The notes: generated from the sequence alone by a model not told the origin. 64,000 nt of DNA from Paenibacillus pabuli (GCF_023101145.1 NZ_CP073714.1:3162001-3226000), one strand, 5' to 3'. Positions 1 to 9,066 are shown, counted from the first letter of the stretch. Made by a program: numbers and translations.

Positions 1-2
1 AG

Positions 3-101
3 CAATTCTGGATGTTGGCAGGTGCTCAAGGTGGAATTCCATTGCTATTCATTCCTTTCGTTAAGGTTATGGGTTACAATTCGAATGCTATCATGGTATA
101 A
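3..101 (+). CDS. C-terminal end of a membrane protein (partial)
   Basis: One frame is open from the window start to the TAA at 99-101. It encodes about 32 residues rich in Leu, Ile, Phe and Gly, ending in a short polar tail. This looks like the last transmembrane segment of an integral membrane protein, perhaps a transporter. Too little remains to name the family, and the gene starts outside the window. Confidence 0.5.
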   Translation, partial: QFWMLAGAQGGIPLLFIPFVKVMGYNSNAIMV

Positions 102-283
102 AAAAATATTCATATGTATTTTTGAGAAAAGAAAAAAATCGTAGGACTTTAAGTCTAATTTCAAGGCAAATGGGTTAGTAGGACTTGTGGTATTCTTGTT
201 TCCACATCAGCAAACACGTAGAATTGAAGATATCATCATGACATTTGGAAACGCAGCAGAGAGATAGGGGGAGAATCATTGTA

Positions 284-1444
284 ATGGATATTACCCGGGA
301 TTTTACGGACGAACGCTTCAAGCAATGGGTGCTGGCCCATTTCTGTGACGATCGAGGAACCATTCAGTCAAGTGATATCGATACCGTTACATCACTGTCA
401 CTAACAAATCAAAAACTTTCAAGTCTGGCGGGATTAGAACATTTCAGAATGCTGGAAGAGCTGGATTGTTCGAATAATCAATTAACCGTGCTGGAAATAA
501 GCCGTAATCCATACCTGAAATCACTGATTGGCAAGGAGAATCAACTCCTGTCGCTGGATTTGAGTGCAAATTTGGAGCTGGAAATTCTGGATTGCAGCTT
601 TAACCGGCTTCGAGCTTTGGATGTAAGCAACAACCGCAAGCTTGTGAAGCTGGAGTGCCATTGGAACATGCTGTCGAGATTGAATCTGGACCATAATCCT
701 TCTTTGAAAGAGCTTAGCTGTAGCTATAACGCATTTTTTACGCTAGAACTGCATCACAATAAGCTGCTGGAACGGCTCGAGTGCTCGAACAATTACATAT
801 CACATCTGGATGTCTCAAGCTGCATGAACTTGCTGGAAATCCGGTGCAATCATAATCATCTAACCGAACTGGATACGTGTAACAATCCAAAATTGGAAAG
901 CGTAAGGTGTTTTAATAACCACATCTCGAAGTTGGATTTCAGTCAGAATAAGCAGCTTCAGGAGCTTTATTGCTCGGAAAATAAACTAACCGAGCTGAAT
1001 TCTGAGCTTCACTCCAGATTGGATCGAATCCAGTTTGGGAACAACCTGATCATTGAACCGGACATTAGCGTTTCAGGGGTAGGAATCTTTCAGTATGATG
1101 TTTCGATGTCATACTATACAGCTACCTTGACGTACAAGGGACAAGATCTTGTCGTTACTACGGATGCTTCAACGAAAGTAGCTATGGATCAGTTGTCTCC
1201 AGTGATCGAAGAGGCCTGGGAACAGTTCGACGAATTATGTGAACGAACGCTGCAGGTTATAGGTAATGCCCATCCGGACGAGGATGTAAATGGATTGATT
1301 CTGGCTGATGTGGTATTTCAGGAAGGTGGTTGCTTAAGGGTAGGTTATGATGCAGGTGATACACCTGCTGGAAGGCTCTATCTGTATGCTGCGTTTAACG
1401 GAAAATTGGAAATTTCTGATGAGCTTATCTATGAAACGTATTAA
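284..1444 (+). CDS. Leucine-rich-repeat protein with a C-terminal globular domain
   Basis: A protein of about 386 residues. After a short N-terminal region come roughly ten leucine-rich repeats of about 21 residues, most with a core like LxxLDCSxNxL; Cys or Ser often precedes the conserved Asn. Such repeats form a curved protein-binding solenoid. The last 120 residues are acidic and repeat-free, and I do not recognise that domain. There is no signal peptide or wall anchor, so it is probably cytoplasmic. I prefer the ATG at 284 because a GGGGGAG ribosome site (266-272) precedes it; an in-frame ATG at 245 is the alternative. A terminator follows directly. The partner is unknown. Confidence 0.8.
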   Translation: MDITRDFTDERFKQWVLAHFCDDRGTIQSSDIDTVTSLSLTNQKLSSLAGLEHFRMLEELDCSNNQLTVLEISRNPYLKSLIGKENQLLSLDLSANLELEILDCSFNRLRALDVSNNRKLVKLECHWNMLSRLNLDHNPSLKELSCSYNAFFTLELHHNKLLERLECSNNYISHLDVSSCMNLLEIRCNHNHLTELDTCNNPKLESVRCFNNHISKLDFSQNKQLQELYCSENKLTELNSELHSRLDRIQFGNNLIIEPDISVSGVGIFQYDVSMSYYTATLTYKGQDLVVTTDASTKVAMDQLSPVIEEAWEQFDELCERTLQVIGNAHPDEDVNGLILADVVFQEGGCLRVGYDAGDTPAGRLYLYAAFNGKLEISDELIYETY

Positions 1445-1471
1445 AGCCACGAGAACGTGGCTTTTTTGTTT
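1444..1471 (+). terminator. Intrinsic terminator after the LRR gene
   Basis: The stem AAGCCACG / CGTGGCTT with a 4-base loop is followed by a run of T. It begins at the stop codon of the LRR gene. Confidence 0.85.
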
Positions 1472-1482
1472 ATAACTTTTAG

Positions 1483-2115
1483 TTATTCGGCATGCATTCT
1501 ATTGAAGCTGACATATTCATTAATCGGTTTGCGGTATCCGCGCGGACGTTGTTTGGCTTCTGATTTTTTGCCGATTGTAATTAGCATGGCAGGTACATAA
1601 TGATCAGGAATATCCAAGCTACGCTGCAACTCTTCCGGGTCGAAGCCAATCATGGGGCAGGTGTCCCAACCACGATCCTGAGCGATCAGCATCAATTGCA
1701 TCGCTGAAAGGCTTGCATTGCGAATCGCATCTTCCCGTTGGAAGAACCTTCCACGCGTTTCATAAAATTCGGTAACACTCTGCGATTCCTGCTCGTATTG
1801 GAAGGGAGTCAACGCACCAAGGTTCAGCAGACCTTCATTGATTGTGCGGATGTGATGGTGTGCGTTAACATCGCCCAATACCACGATGACGGCAGAGGCT
1901 GTTTTTACTTTGTATTGCTGGGAAGCTTCATACACTTTTTCTTTCTGTGCCGGGTCCGTCAACACAAGATAGTGCGTATGTTGCAGGTTAAAGGCGGAAG
2001 GTGCAAATTTGTTCAAGGCAAACATTTCTTGCAGTTCTGACTCTGGAATCTCAATTCCTTCTTCAAAAATAACGGCCGACCTACGGTTTTTGACTAGATT
2101 CTCCAATTCACTCAT
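1483..2115 (-). CDS. Nitroreductase family protein
   Basis: A 210-residue flavin-dependent oxidoreductase of the nitroreductase family, which uses FMN and NAD(P)H to reduce nitro compounds or quinones. Family features are the N-terminal KNRRSA segment (FMN phosphate contacts), the FAPSAFNLQ segment, and a C-terminal IGFDPEEL...PAMLITIGKK stretch typical of the dimer fold. Length is normal. A GAGGGAAA ribosome site precedes the ATG. It is convergent with the LRR gene and appears to be a single-gene unit. The physiological substrate cannot be told from sequence. Confidence 0.9.
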   Translation of the reverse strand: MSELENLVKNRRSAVIFEEGIEIPESELQEMFALNKFAPSAFNLQHTHYLVLTDPAQKEKVYEASQQYKVKTASAVIVVLGDVNAHHHIRTINEGLLNLGALTPFQYEQESQSVTEFYETRGRFFQREDAIRNASLSAMQLMLIAQDRGWDTCPMIGFDPEELQRSLDIPDHYVPAMLITIGKKSEAKQRPRGYRKPINEYVSFNRMHAE

Positions 2116-2245
2116 GGTAGTTTCCCTCGCTTATGTATGATTTATAAACTTACTATAACACACTAAGTTACTTTATATAAGTATTATTTTTGAATAAGAC
2201 AAGATCTGCCTGCCATACGATAAAATAAAACAGTAGAGGTGATTC

Positions 2246-2485
2246 ATGAAAACACTTATCACAAGGTATAAATCTGGAAAGTCCCGCCATGAATTTCAGG
2301 TATACGTCATCGAATCCTCCACGCTAAAACGATTTTTGGTGGTGGAGATGGTTCTCGGTACTATAGCATACAATGTTGCATTTTATCTGTTTCATAATGC
2401 ACTTCTTGCTGGCGTGGGTTCCTGGGCTGGAACAGAAAGCGTAAAGAGGTTACCCGTCGTCTTTCGGAAGATGGTAGGTCCGTAA
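2246..2485 (+). CDS. Small hypothetical protein with a hydrophobic centre
   Basis: A 79-residue ORF with a basic N terminus (RYKSGKSRHEF) and one or two hydrophobic stretches around residues 31-60. An AGAGGTGA ribosome site sits at the right distance from the ATG, which favours translation. I recognise no family. It lies between divergent and convergent neighbours with no operon partner, so it could also be a remnant. Confidence 0.45.
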   Translation: MKTLITRYKSGKSRHEFQVYVIESSTLKRFLVVEMVLGTIAYNVAFYLFHNALLAGVGSWAGTESVKRLPVVFRKMVGP

Positions 2486-2547
2486 TCTATGACAGAGTGT
2501 TATTTACTGCTGGATGTTGCAGGTGCATATGTAGATGAGATGCAGGA

Positions 2548-2571
2548 ATGAAAGGCCCGATACCGGGCCCA
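2548..2571 (-). terminator. Probable terminator downstream of the VanY-type gene
   Basis: Read on the minus strand, a GC-rich GGGCCCG / CGGGCC hairpin is followed by TTTC. It lies about 85 bases past the stop of the carboxypeptidase gene. The T run is short, so its strength is uncertain. Confidence 0.45.
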
Positions 2572-2655
2572 GTCCTGTATTGTTCATTCTGTTCGTTTAC
2601 ATGGAATAGTCTTAAAAGTGGAATGGATAGCTTATAACATACAGATTCCTGATGT

Positions 2656-3432
2656 TTATTTTGACCGCTCCAGGTACTGTTCGAGTGTAAGGTTTTGGCT
2701 CGTAATTTCCCCAGCAATATATACGCCCACATAACGCACATGCCATGGCTCATAAGAGTAGCCTGTCAGTTTCTCCTGATCTTTGCCATAACGAATGATG
2801 AATCCATATTTATGTGCATTGGCTTTCAGCCATTTGCCTTCCTTGGTGTTTCCAAAGCTTTGTTGCAAATCATATCCCGCTGATGCGCTGGAGATATCCA
2901 TTGCAAGACCGGTCTGATGTTCACTCTGGCCGGGACGGGCACTGGTTTTATTGGCAACCGCTTCACCTTTGATACTTGCATTACGGTCAAAAATGGATTT
3001 CTGCGTGGCATAAGATCGATAGCCGGACACGGCTTTAATATCAATGCCGTCTTTTTTTGCTGCTGCGAATAACTTCTCAATCGCGGTAGCAGCCACTTTA
3101 CGCATTTGTTTTTTCGGACTGGAGCCGGAGAAACTGAATGGAATGTTAGGAACAACCAGATCTTGAGGAGCATAGGTAGATGGCAAGTTTCTCTTTTTAT
3201 TCACCAGCACAACCGTGCTTGATAGATTCGTTACCGTTGCCAGACCGCTGCTGCTCGTTTTGATTGTGCGCCCAGGAGCATTATCGTGCAGGAATTGAGT
3301 GAAGCTGGAGCTGGCAGCAGAGGCAACTGGATTCAGTTCCTTAGTGAAGGGCAGCGTTGTGAATGCTGAGCCCGCTACGATAGAACCTATAAGTATCGTA
3401 GATACGATGGATTTACGTGTAAAAGATTTCAT
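2656..3432 (-). CDS. Secreted D-alanyl-D-alanine carboxypeptidase, VanY/DdcY type
   Basis: A 258-residue exported peptidase of the M15 family, which trims the terminal D-Ala from peptidoglycan stem peptides. Residues 1-39 form a signal peptide ending at an AxA-like site. The zinc-site motif SEHQTGLAMD (His172, Asp179) and EPWHVRYVG (Glu228, His231) are present, as is the family SGYRSY segment at 136-141. It therefore looks catalytically complete. It is a single gene with its own upstream region and no vancomycin-resistance neighbours, so a general cell-wall remodelling role is more likely than resistance. Confidence 0.92.
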   Translation of the reverse strand: MKSFTRKSIVSTILIGSIVAGSAFTTLPFTKELNPVASAASSSFTQFLHDNAPGRTIKTSSSGLATVTNLSSTVVLVNKKRNLPSTYAPQDLVVPNIPFSFSGSSPKKQMRKVAATAIEKLFAAAKKDGIDIKAVSGYRSYATQKSIFDRNASIKGEAVANKTSARPGQSEHQTGLAMDISSASAGYDLQQSFGNTKEGKWLKANAHKYGFIIRYGKDQEKLTGYSYEPWHVRYVGVYIAGEITSQNLTLEQYLERSK

Positions 3433-3593
3433 GATGCGTGTTCCTCCTCGGGTTATATCAATCTCGTGTTATATCCCGAGTATACTAGAGGATTATATCG
3501 ATAGGTTCTCCAATTGTTTCCGAGTTGTAAACAAAGTTTGCGAGATTCATAACTTTTAAGTGTTTTAGGAGGAAAGAGGCATAAAAAGAACAT

Positions 3594-3627
3594 GAAAAAA
3601 GACTCTGCACCCTTTGTGCAAAGTCTT
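3594..3627 (-). terminator. Intrinsic terminator after the IscA-like gene
   Basis: On the minus strand the stem AAGACTTTGCAC / GTGCAGAGTCTT ends in six T. It lies downstream of the IscA-like gene and upstream of the carboxypeptidase gene, so it separates the two. Confidence 0.85.
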
Positions 3628-3682
3628 CATGTGTACATATAGGTGATTCAAATGCTCATTATTTCAGCCACGAATCTTTGGA

Positions 3683-4045
3683 TTACAGCTCGCACGAAAC
3701 CGAATTACCGGAACTTCCAACAGCCACTGTACGAGCATCGCGAACACGGATATTGCTGCTAAGAACGCCGGAATCACTGCTTAATTTGAAGGAAGGATAG
3801 TTTGGTTCCGTGTCCAGCTTCATGTGCTGCTCCAGGTTTAACTGCTGCTTCGGATCCACATAGAATGGCACCAGATTGGTTTCAATTTGTACATCCAGAG
3901 CTTCGGGTTCATCAACGATTAGTATGGCGATAACTCCATTACAACCACACCCTTCCAAGTCATAAATCACTTTAAAATATCCGGGCTGGTCATTCAGACT
4001 TTCAGTCAATCGCGCCGCAGCCAAATCTGTAATTTGAATATGCAT
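3683..4045 (-). CDS. IscA/HesB-like iron-sulfur biosynthesis family protein
   Basis: A 120-residue protein of the HesB/IscA superfamily, in the short branch found in Bacillales (YqkB-like). It starts with the family MHIQITDLAAARL segment and has a Cys pair in the EGCGCNG motif and one Cys near the C terminus (SVSCEL). In classical A-type carriers, three Cys bind a Fe-S cluster or iron. Here the C-terminal CxC is reduced to a single Cys, so carrier activity is not assured. It is a single-gene transcript ending in its own terminator. Confidence 0.8.
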   Translation of the reverse strand: MHIQITDLAAARLTESLNDQPGYFKVIYDLEGCGCNGVIAILIVDEPEALDVQIETNLVPFYVDPKQQLNLEQHMKLDTEPNYPSFKLSSDSGVLSSNIRVRDARTVAVGSSGNSVSCEL

Positions 4046-4151
4046 ATAGTTACACTCCTTTTATATGTTGGCATGATCGTAATAGTACATGGATTAATTC
4101 AACTTCTATTGTCATTATACCACTTTGGCAAAAATCAAAGTATTTATTTTC

Positions 4152-4180
4152 TTGACTGATCGGTCCGGAAAGTGTATTCT
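4152..4180 (+). promoter_or_regulatory. tetR promoter with embedded operator
   Basis: TTGACT (4152-4157) and TATTCT (4175-4180) are 17 bases apart. The near-palindrome GACTGATCGGTC at 4154-4165 overlaps the -35 box and spacer. The same box recurs at 4871-4882 before the next gene, which points to autorepression by the TetR protein. Confidence 0.75.
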
Positions 4181-4210
4181 TTACTTATCAAGAGAGAGGT
4201 GAGGTCTGAA

Positions 4211-4795
4211 TTGGGAAGAGCCAAGGAGTTTGACACGGAAAGTGTTCTGCGGAAAGCAACGGCTGTATTCGGAGCCTATGGTTATGAGGGTACTTCGTTG
4301 ACCGTACTCCTGAATGAGCTTGGTATCGCCCGACAAAGTCTGTATGACACCTATGGAACCAAGCATGATTTATTTGTCTCTGCCCTGAAATTTTATATTC
4401 AGCAGAAAACAGAGTCGGGAATTCAGCTATTGGATGAATGCACCAGTGTACGGCAGGGTCTGGAACAACTCTTCAACGAAGTTGTTAACGTATTGACGGA
4501 CGAAGTACGTCGCAATGAATGTTTTATCATCAATAGCGCCGTTGAACAGGCACCCCAAAATCACGAAATTGCCGAGTTTATTCAAGACAACAACAAGCGA
4601 ATGGAAGATATTTTACTTGCGGCGCTAATACGTGGACATCAAAACGGCGAATTTCACCATGCCAAGGATGAATTGCCCGGTATTGCCCGTTTTCTGAATT
4701 ATTCCCGCCTGTCATTGACCTTTACGGCCAAGAGCGGTGCCAGTACAGAAGTGCTGCGGGAGCTAGTGAATACGACATTAAGAGTTATGAATTAA
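4211..4795 (+). CDS. TetR/AcrR family transcriptional repressor
   Basis: A 194-residue regulator. The N-terminal helix-turn-helix (about residues 8-55, with GYEGTSLTVLLNELGIARQSLYDTYGTKHDLF) is typical of TetR repressors; the rest is the helical ligand-binding and dimer part. I chose the TTG at 4211 because GAGAGAGGTGAG lies 7 bases before it; an upstream GTG at 4172 would overlap the promoter. Matching palindromic boxes lie in its own promoter and before the NTF2-like gene. It therefore probably represses itself and the downstream pair. The inducer is unknown. Confidence 0.9.
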   Translation: MGRAKEFDTESVLRKATAVFGAYGYEGTSLTVLLNELGIARQSLYDTYGTKHDLFVSALKFYIQQKTESGIQLLDECTSVRQGLEQLFNEVVNVLTDEVRRNECFIINSAVEQAPQNHEIAEFIQDNNKRMEDILLAALIRGHQNGEFHHAKDELPGIARFLNYSRLSLTFTAKSGASTEVLRELVNTTLRVMN

Positions 4796-4870
4796 TGGCA
4801 GTACTTGAGCAAGGATTTTGTTGGATTTTTGAAAATGAACGCTTAGGGCGTTTATTTTTTCACCATTTTA

Positions 4871-4882
4871 GACTGATCAGTC
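4871..4882 (+). promoter_or_regulatory. TetR-type operator upstream of the NTF2/NmrA pair
   Basis: GACTGATCAGTC is a perfect 12-bp palindrome and differs by one base from the copy in the tetR promoter. Conservation continues 3' (CYGGAAA) in both. It lies 43 bases before the ATG of the target gene. Confidence 0.7.
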
Positions 4883-4924
4883 TGGAAAAATGGACGCAAA
4901 ACAAACCGAAGGAGGAAGTAAAAT

Positions 4925-5374
4925 ATGACACATTCTTATCAGGTGGAAGCAGACAATGATATGCCACGACGCATTATGCATGGATTTACTCAATTGCTGC
5001 TGGATGGAGAGCTGGATAAGTGGGTGGAGCTATATGCAACAGAAGCTGTCTTTGAATTTCCCTATTCCCCGCCAGGGTTCCCTAAGAAGTTGGAGGGCAA
5101 GGCTGCAATTGCGAATCATGTACAGGATCTTCTGAGGATGATTGAAATCCAGCAGTTTTCTGAACCAGTAATCTTGGCTGATCACGCGAAACAACAGTTC
5201 GTGGCCGAGTTCACTTGTTTGGGGCGGTCTCTGGTCACAGGCAAACCGTATAACCAAACCTACATCTCTGTAGTGAGCCATCAGAACGGCAAAATTACAA
5301 ATTATAAAGATTATTGGAATCCAATGGTCATACTCGAATCGGACTTGGGAGGAAAAGAAAATGATCAACGATAA
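4925..5374 (+). CDS. SnoaL/NTF2-like ketosteroid-isomerase-fold protein
   Basis: A 149-residue protein of the nuclear transport factor 2/SnoaL-like superfamily, small conical alpha-beta barrels that bind or isomerise hydrophobic substrates. It shows the typical order: an N-terminal helix pair with LDGELDKWVELYATEAVFEFPYSPPG, a central helix, and a C-terminal sheet ending in KDYWNPM. An AAGGAGGAAG ribosome site precedes the ATG. It overlaps the next gene by 14 bases, so the two are co-translated, and it is preceded by the TetR operator. The substrate is unknown. Confidence 0.85.
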   Translation: MTHSYQVEADNDMPRRIMHGFTQLLLDGELDKWVELYATEAVFEFPYSPPGFPKKLEGKAAIANHVQDLLRMIEIQQFSEPVILADHAKQQFVAEFTCLGRSLVTGKPYNQTYISVVSHQNGKITNYKDYWNPMVILESDLGGKENDQR

Positions 5375-6221
5375 ACCTTTAACACTGATTACGGGAGCGA
5401 GTGGAAAGACAGGAAGCCGCGTTGCGGCCATGCTTCGGAAAAATCAATATCCGGTACGTCTGGCAGGGAGAAAACAGCCATTCTCTACTGATTCTGGCGA
5501 TGATCATGTCTATTTTGATTGGTATGATTCTACCACTTATGGTTCAGCGCTGAAAAATGTGGATCATGTGTACCTTGTCGTACCACTCATGGACATGAAC
5601 CCGGAAACCGTAATGATTCCGTTCATCAAGGAAGCGTTATGGAGCGGCGTTAAACGATTCGTCCTGCTTGGCAGTGCTTCCGTTGATGAAGACGGGCCTA
5701 TATTCGGCAAAGTACATCAATGCTTGAAAGAACTTGCTCCCGAGTGGGCTGTACTACAGCCTTCCTATTTTATGGAGAACTTTACGGAGGGACAGCATCG
5801 GGAGACGATGAAGCAGCTTGGGAAAATCTACAGTGCTGCTGGAGACGGTAAAATTGGCTTTGTCAGCGCAGACGATATCGCAGCAGTTGCTTTTCATGCT
5901 TTGACAGATCTTGTCCCCCATAATACAGCTCATATCATTACGGGGCCAGAAACGTTTTCCTATGGGCAGGTTGCAGACATCATTAGCCGCATTTTGGATC
6001 AGCCCATACAGCATGTGTCTTTGTCCGATGAAGAATTGAGGATCAGCATGATTCGGGCGGGGATGGCAGAAGACTACGCAACGATTCTGGCTGGATTGGA
6101 TGTATTCATCCGGGAGGAAGCCAGAGAAGACCAAACGACGGATACGGTGCTGAAAGTCACGGGGCAAAGCCCCCTTTCTTTGGAGCAATTTATTAGGCAG
6201 CATATGCAAGGATGGGAATGA
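5361..6221 (+). CDS. NmrA-like NAD(P)H-binding atypical short-chain reductase
   Basis: A 286-residue Rossmann protein. The N-terminal TGASGKTGSRVAAML is the dinucleotide-binding glycine motif, and the overall pattern (KNVDHVYLVVP, GVKRFVLLGSASV, LQPSYFMENF) is that of NmrA/QOR2-type reductases. These use NAD(P)H or sense its redox state. It overlaps the NTF2-like gene by 14 bases and ends at a strong terminator. With the TetR gene it forms a small inducible detoxification-like unit. Confidence 0.88.
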   Translation: MINDKPLTLITGASGKTGSRVAAMLRKNQYPVRLAGRKQPFSTDSGDDHVYFDWYDSTTYGSALKNVDHVYLVVPLMDMNPETVMIPFIKEALWSGVKRFVLLGSASVDEDGPIFGKVHQCLKELAPEWAVLQPSYFMENFTEGQHRETMKQLGKIYSAAGDGKIGFVSADDIAAVAFHALTDLVPHNTAHIITGPETFSYGQVADIISRILDQPIQHVSLSDEELRISMIRAGMAEDYATILAGLDVFIREEAREDQTTDTVLKVTGQSPLSLEQFIRQHMQGWE

Positions 6222-6273
6222 CTGAGGGATCACTATAGAAATATGGGAATGGAATCAAATCCTGCTAAATACA

Positions 6274-6305
6274 AGAAGACGGTGCCTCGAGGCCCGTCTT
6301 TTTTG
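6274..6305 (+). terminator. Intrinsic terminator after the NmrA-like gene
   Basis: AAGACGG (6276-6282) pairs with CCGTCTT (6294-6300), with an inner GCCTCGAGGC, followed by a T run. Confidence 0.9.
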
Positions 6306-6451
6306 CTGATTGTTCAACCTTTGGAAGGATCTGTCCGTATACCGAATTCTACAGAAACAACGCTACCTCAGCCCGGCACGGTGATTATATGTCTGTGATT
6401 TTGGGGAAATAGATGAGAATGAATGTGTGATAAAAGGAGAGAAGAGAACGG

Positions 6452-7495
6452 ATGATTCAGTTCGAAAATGTATCCAAACAATACCCTGATGGAACCCATG
6501 CTCTGCGTCAGGTTAATCTCAACATTAATAGGGGAGAGCTGTTCGTCATGATTGGTCCGAGCGGTTGTGGCAAAACCACCATGCTTAAAATGATCAATCG
6601 CCTGATCGAGCGCACAGACGGGACCGTACGGATTAACGAACGGCCCATTGACGAATATAACATTCATGAATTGCGCTGGAATATCGGATATGTACTGCAA
6701 CAGATTGCTTTGTTCCCGCATATGACGATCGCCGAGAATATTGCGGTTGTTCCTGAACTTCGAAAATGGAAGTCAGAGCAAATCAAGGAACGCGTACATA
6801 CGTTGCTGAACATGGTTGGACTGAAAGGTACCACATACAGTGATCGCAAGCCTGCTGAGCTATCCGGTGGACAACAGCAGAGAATCGGTGTATTGCGCGC
6901 ACTCGCTGCGGATCCCGAAATTGTACTGATGGATGAACCGTTCAGTGCACTTGACCCGATGAGCCGCGAGAAATTGCAGGACGATATTCTGGATATCCAG
7001 CGTCAGATGAAGAAAACGATTGTATTTGTTACTCATGATATTCAGGAAGCGATGAAGCTGGGCGATCGCATCTGTATCATGAAGGATGGGCAAGTGGTGC
7101 AGGTGGGTACCCCGGAAGAACTGATCCAGCAGCCTGCCAATGCATTTGTACGTGACTTTGTTGGCAGTCCCTGTCCGGATATGAATTCACAGTCAGTGTC
7201 TGGTGAAGGCAACCCGATGTATGGATTACAAAAGTCCGCTGGTGAACATGAAGGTTTGACTTCATTATTTGATCTTGAATCGATCATGTCACCACTCGCA
7301 CCTGGGCATGTGCCGAAGTCAGCCAAAACGGCAGTTTCCGCATCAATCTCGCTGACAGATCTTTTGGATATCATGTCTTCCCATGACCATTTACTGGTTG
7401 AGAGAGACCGTCAGATTATAGGCGAGGTCAGTCGAGCCGATCTGATCCGCTACTGGTCCGGTCAGTTGCAGGAACGGGGTGAAGGACATGAGTAG
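6452..7495 (+). CDS. Osmoprotectant ABC transporter ATP-binding protein, OpuCA type
   Basis: A 347-residue ATPase that powers uptake of compatible solutes such as glycine betaine, carnitine or choline. Walker A (GPSGCGKTT), the ABC signature (LSGGQQQRIG), Walker B (VLMDEPFSALD) and the switch His (VTHDIQEA) are all present. The C-terminal 80 residues contain a CBS-like segment, reduced compared with the two CBS domains of classical OpuCA, which sense ionic strength. It overlaps the permease gene by 17 bases. Confidence 0.92.
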   Translation: MIQFENVSKQYPDGTHALRQVNLNINRGELFVMIGPSGCGKTTMLKMINRLIERTDGTVRINERPIDEYNIHELRWNIGYVLQQIALFPHMTIAENIAVVPELRKWKSEQIKERVHTLLNMVGLKGTTYSDRKPAELSGGQQQRIGVLRALAADPEIVLMDEPFSALDPMSREKLQDDILDIQRQMKKTIVFVTHDIQEAMKLGDRICIMKDGQVVQVGTPEELIQQPANAFVRDFVGSPCPDMNSQSVSGEGNPMYGLQKSAGEHEGLTSLFDLESIMSPLAPGHVPKSAKTAVSASISLTDLLDIMSSHDHLLVERDRQIIGEVSRADLIRYWSGQLQERGEGHE

Positions 7496-9002
7496 ATTTA
7501 CGGAGGTGTTCAGCGAGCGTAAGGGACAGTTACTATCAGCTCTCTTTGAGCATATTCAGATCTCATTTATCGCGTTGTTCTTTGCAGTTCTAATCGCTAT
7601 CCCGCTTGGCATTTATCTGACACGCAAACCGAGAGTAGCTGAGCCGATTATTGGGGTTACAGCTGTATTGCAGACGATCCCGTCCCTGGCCCTTCTTGGC
7701 TTGCTCATACCGTTATTCGGTATCGGCACACTTCCTGCGATTATCGCGCTTGTAGTGTATGCCCTTCTTCCTGTACTGCGTAACACGTATACAGGCATAT
7801 CCGAAGTCGATCCTTCCATGATCGAGGCAGCGAATGCCATGGGTATGAACAGTCGTCAACGTCTTACCAAAGTAGAGCTCCCGCTAGCGATGCCTGTCAT
7901 TATGGCAGGGATTCGAACCGCCATGGTTCTGATTGTGGGTACAGCAACGCTTGCTGCCCTGATTGGCGCAGGTGGTCTGGGTGAACTGATTTTGCTTGGC
8001 ATCGACCGAAACGATACAGCTTTAATTATTCTGGGAGCCATTCCGGCTGCATTGCTGGCCATTTTGTTTGATGTGCTGCTCCGTCAGTTCCAACGTTTAT
8101 CGTTCAAGAGAACGCTGGTCACTCTCGGAACACTCGCTCTGGTGGCCGTTCTGGTAATCGCGATTCCCTGGCTCTCCCGTGGTGGGCAAAAGGATCTGGT
8201 CATTGCAGGCAAGCTGGGTGCAGAACCGGAGATTCTCATTAATATGTACAAATTGCTCATTGAAAAGGATACCGATCTGAAGGTTGAATTGAAACCAGGA
8301 TTGGGGAAAACCGCATTTTTGTTCAATGCATTGAAATCAGGTGATATTGATATTTATCCGGAATTTACGGGTACGGCGATATCGGAATTTATGAAGAAAA
8401 CCGCAGTCAGCACAGATCGCACAGAAGTGTATGAACAAGCAAGAGACGGAATGTTGAGCCAGTTCAATATGGTTCTTTTGAAGCCAATGGATTACAACAA
8501 TACGTATACATTGGCTGTGCCTCAGAAGGTTGCGGATCAGTATAATCTGAAGACGATATCAGATCTTAAGTCCGTGCAGCAGCAGATTAAGGCGGGATTC
8601 ACATTGGAATTCTCAGATCGGGAAGACGGCTATGTTGGGATTCAGAAGAAGTACGGCATCAAATTCCCGAATGTGGCCACCATGGAACCGAAACTGCGTT
8701 ATTCAGCCGTTCAGCGTGGAGATATCAATTTGCTGGATGCTTACTCCACAGACAGTGAACTGAGACAATATAAACTCGTTGTGCTGGAGGATGACCAGGA
8801 ATTGTTCCCGCCATATCAGGGTGCCCCGATGCTCCGCAAAGAAACGGAAGATCAATATCCGCAGCTGGTGGAGGTACTGAATCAACTGGCAGGCCGGATC
8901 ACGGACGATGAGATGCGACAAATGAATTACGAAGTGAACGTGAATGGAGCAGGTGCAGAACAAGTTGCAACGGATTATCTGCAAAAAGCAGGTTTACTAT
9001 AG
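7479..9002 (+). CDS. Osmoprotectant ABC permease fused to its substrate-binding protein
   Basis: A 507-residue fusion. Residues 1-210 hold about six membrane segments with the OpuCB-type permease loop (EAANAMGMNSRQRLTKVELPLAMPVIMAG). A linker transmembrane helix follows, then residues 240-507 form an OpuAC/ProX-type binding domain (LVIAGKLGAEPEILINMYK...). The fusion tethers the receptor to the membrane, as known in other Firmicutes. In B. subtilis OpuC the permease and receptor are separate proteins. It is translationally coupled to the ATPase gene. Confidence 0.92.
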   Translation: MKDMSRFTEVFSERKGQLLSALFEHIQISFIALFFAVLIAIPLGIYLTRKPRVAEPIIGVTAVLQTIPSLALLGLLIPLFGIGTLPAIIALVVYALLPVLRNTYTGISEVDPSMIEAANAMGMNSRQRLTKVELPLAMPVIMAGIRTAMVLIVGTATLAALIGAGGLGELILLGIDRNDTALIILGAIPAALLAILFDVLLRQFQRLSFKRTLVTLGTLALVAVLVIAIPWLSRGGQKDLVIAGKLGAEPEILINMYKLLIEKDTDLKVELKPGLGKTAFLFNALKSGDIDIYPEFTGTAISEFMKKTAVSTDRTEVYEQARDGMLSQFNMVLLKPMDYNNTYTLAVPQKVADQYNLKTISDLKSVQQQIKAGFTLEFSDREDGYVGIQKKYGIKFPNVATMEPKLRYSAVQRGDINLLDAYSTDSELRQYKLVVLEDDQELFPPYQGAPMLRKETEDQYPQLVEVLNQLAGRITDDEMRQMNYEVNVNGAGAEQVATDYLQKAGLL

Positions 9003-9066
9003 TCTGATACTCAATTGATCCTCACCAATTAAAATTCACAGTTATACATGAAGAGGAGGAACCAAC

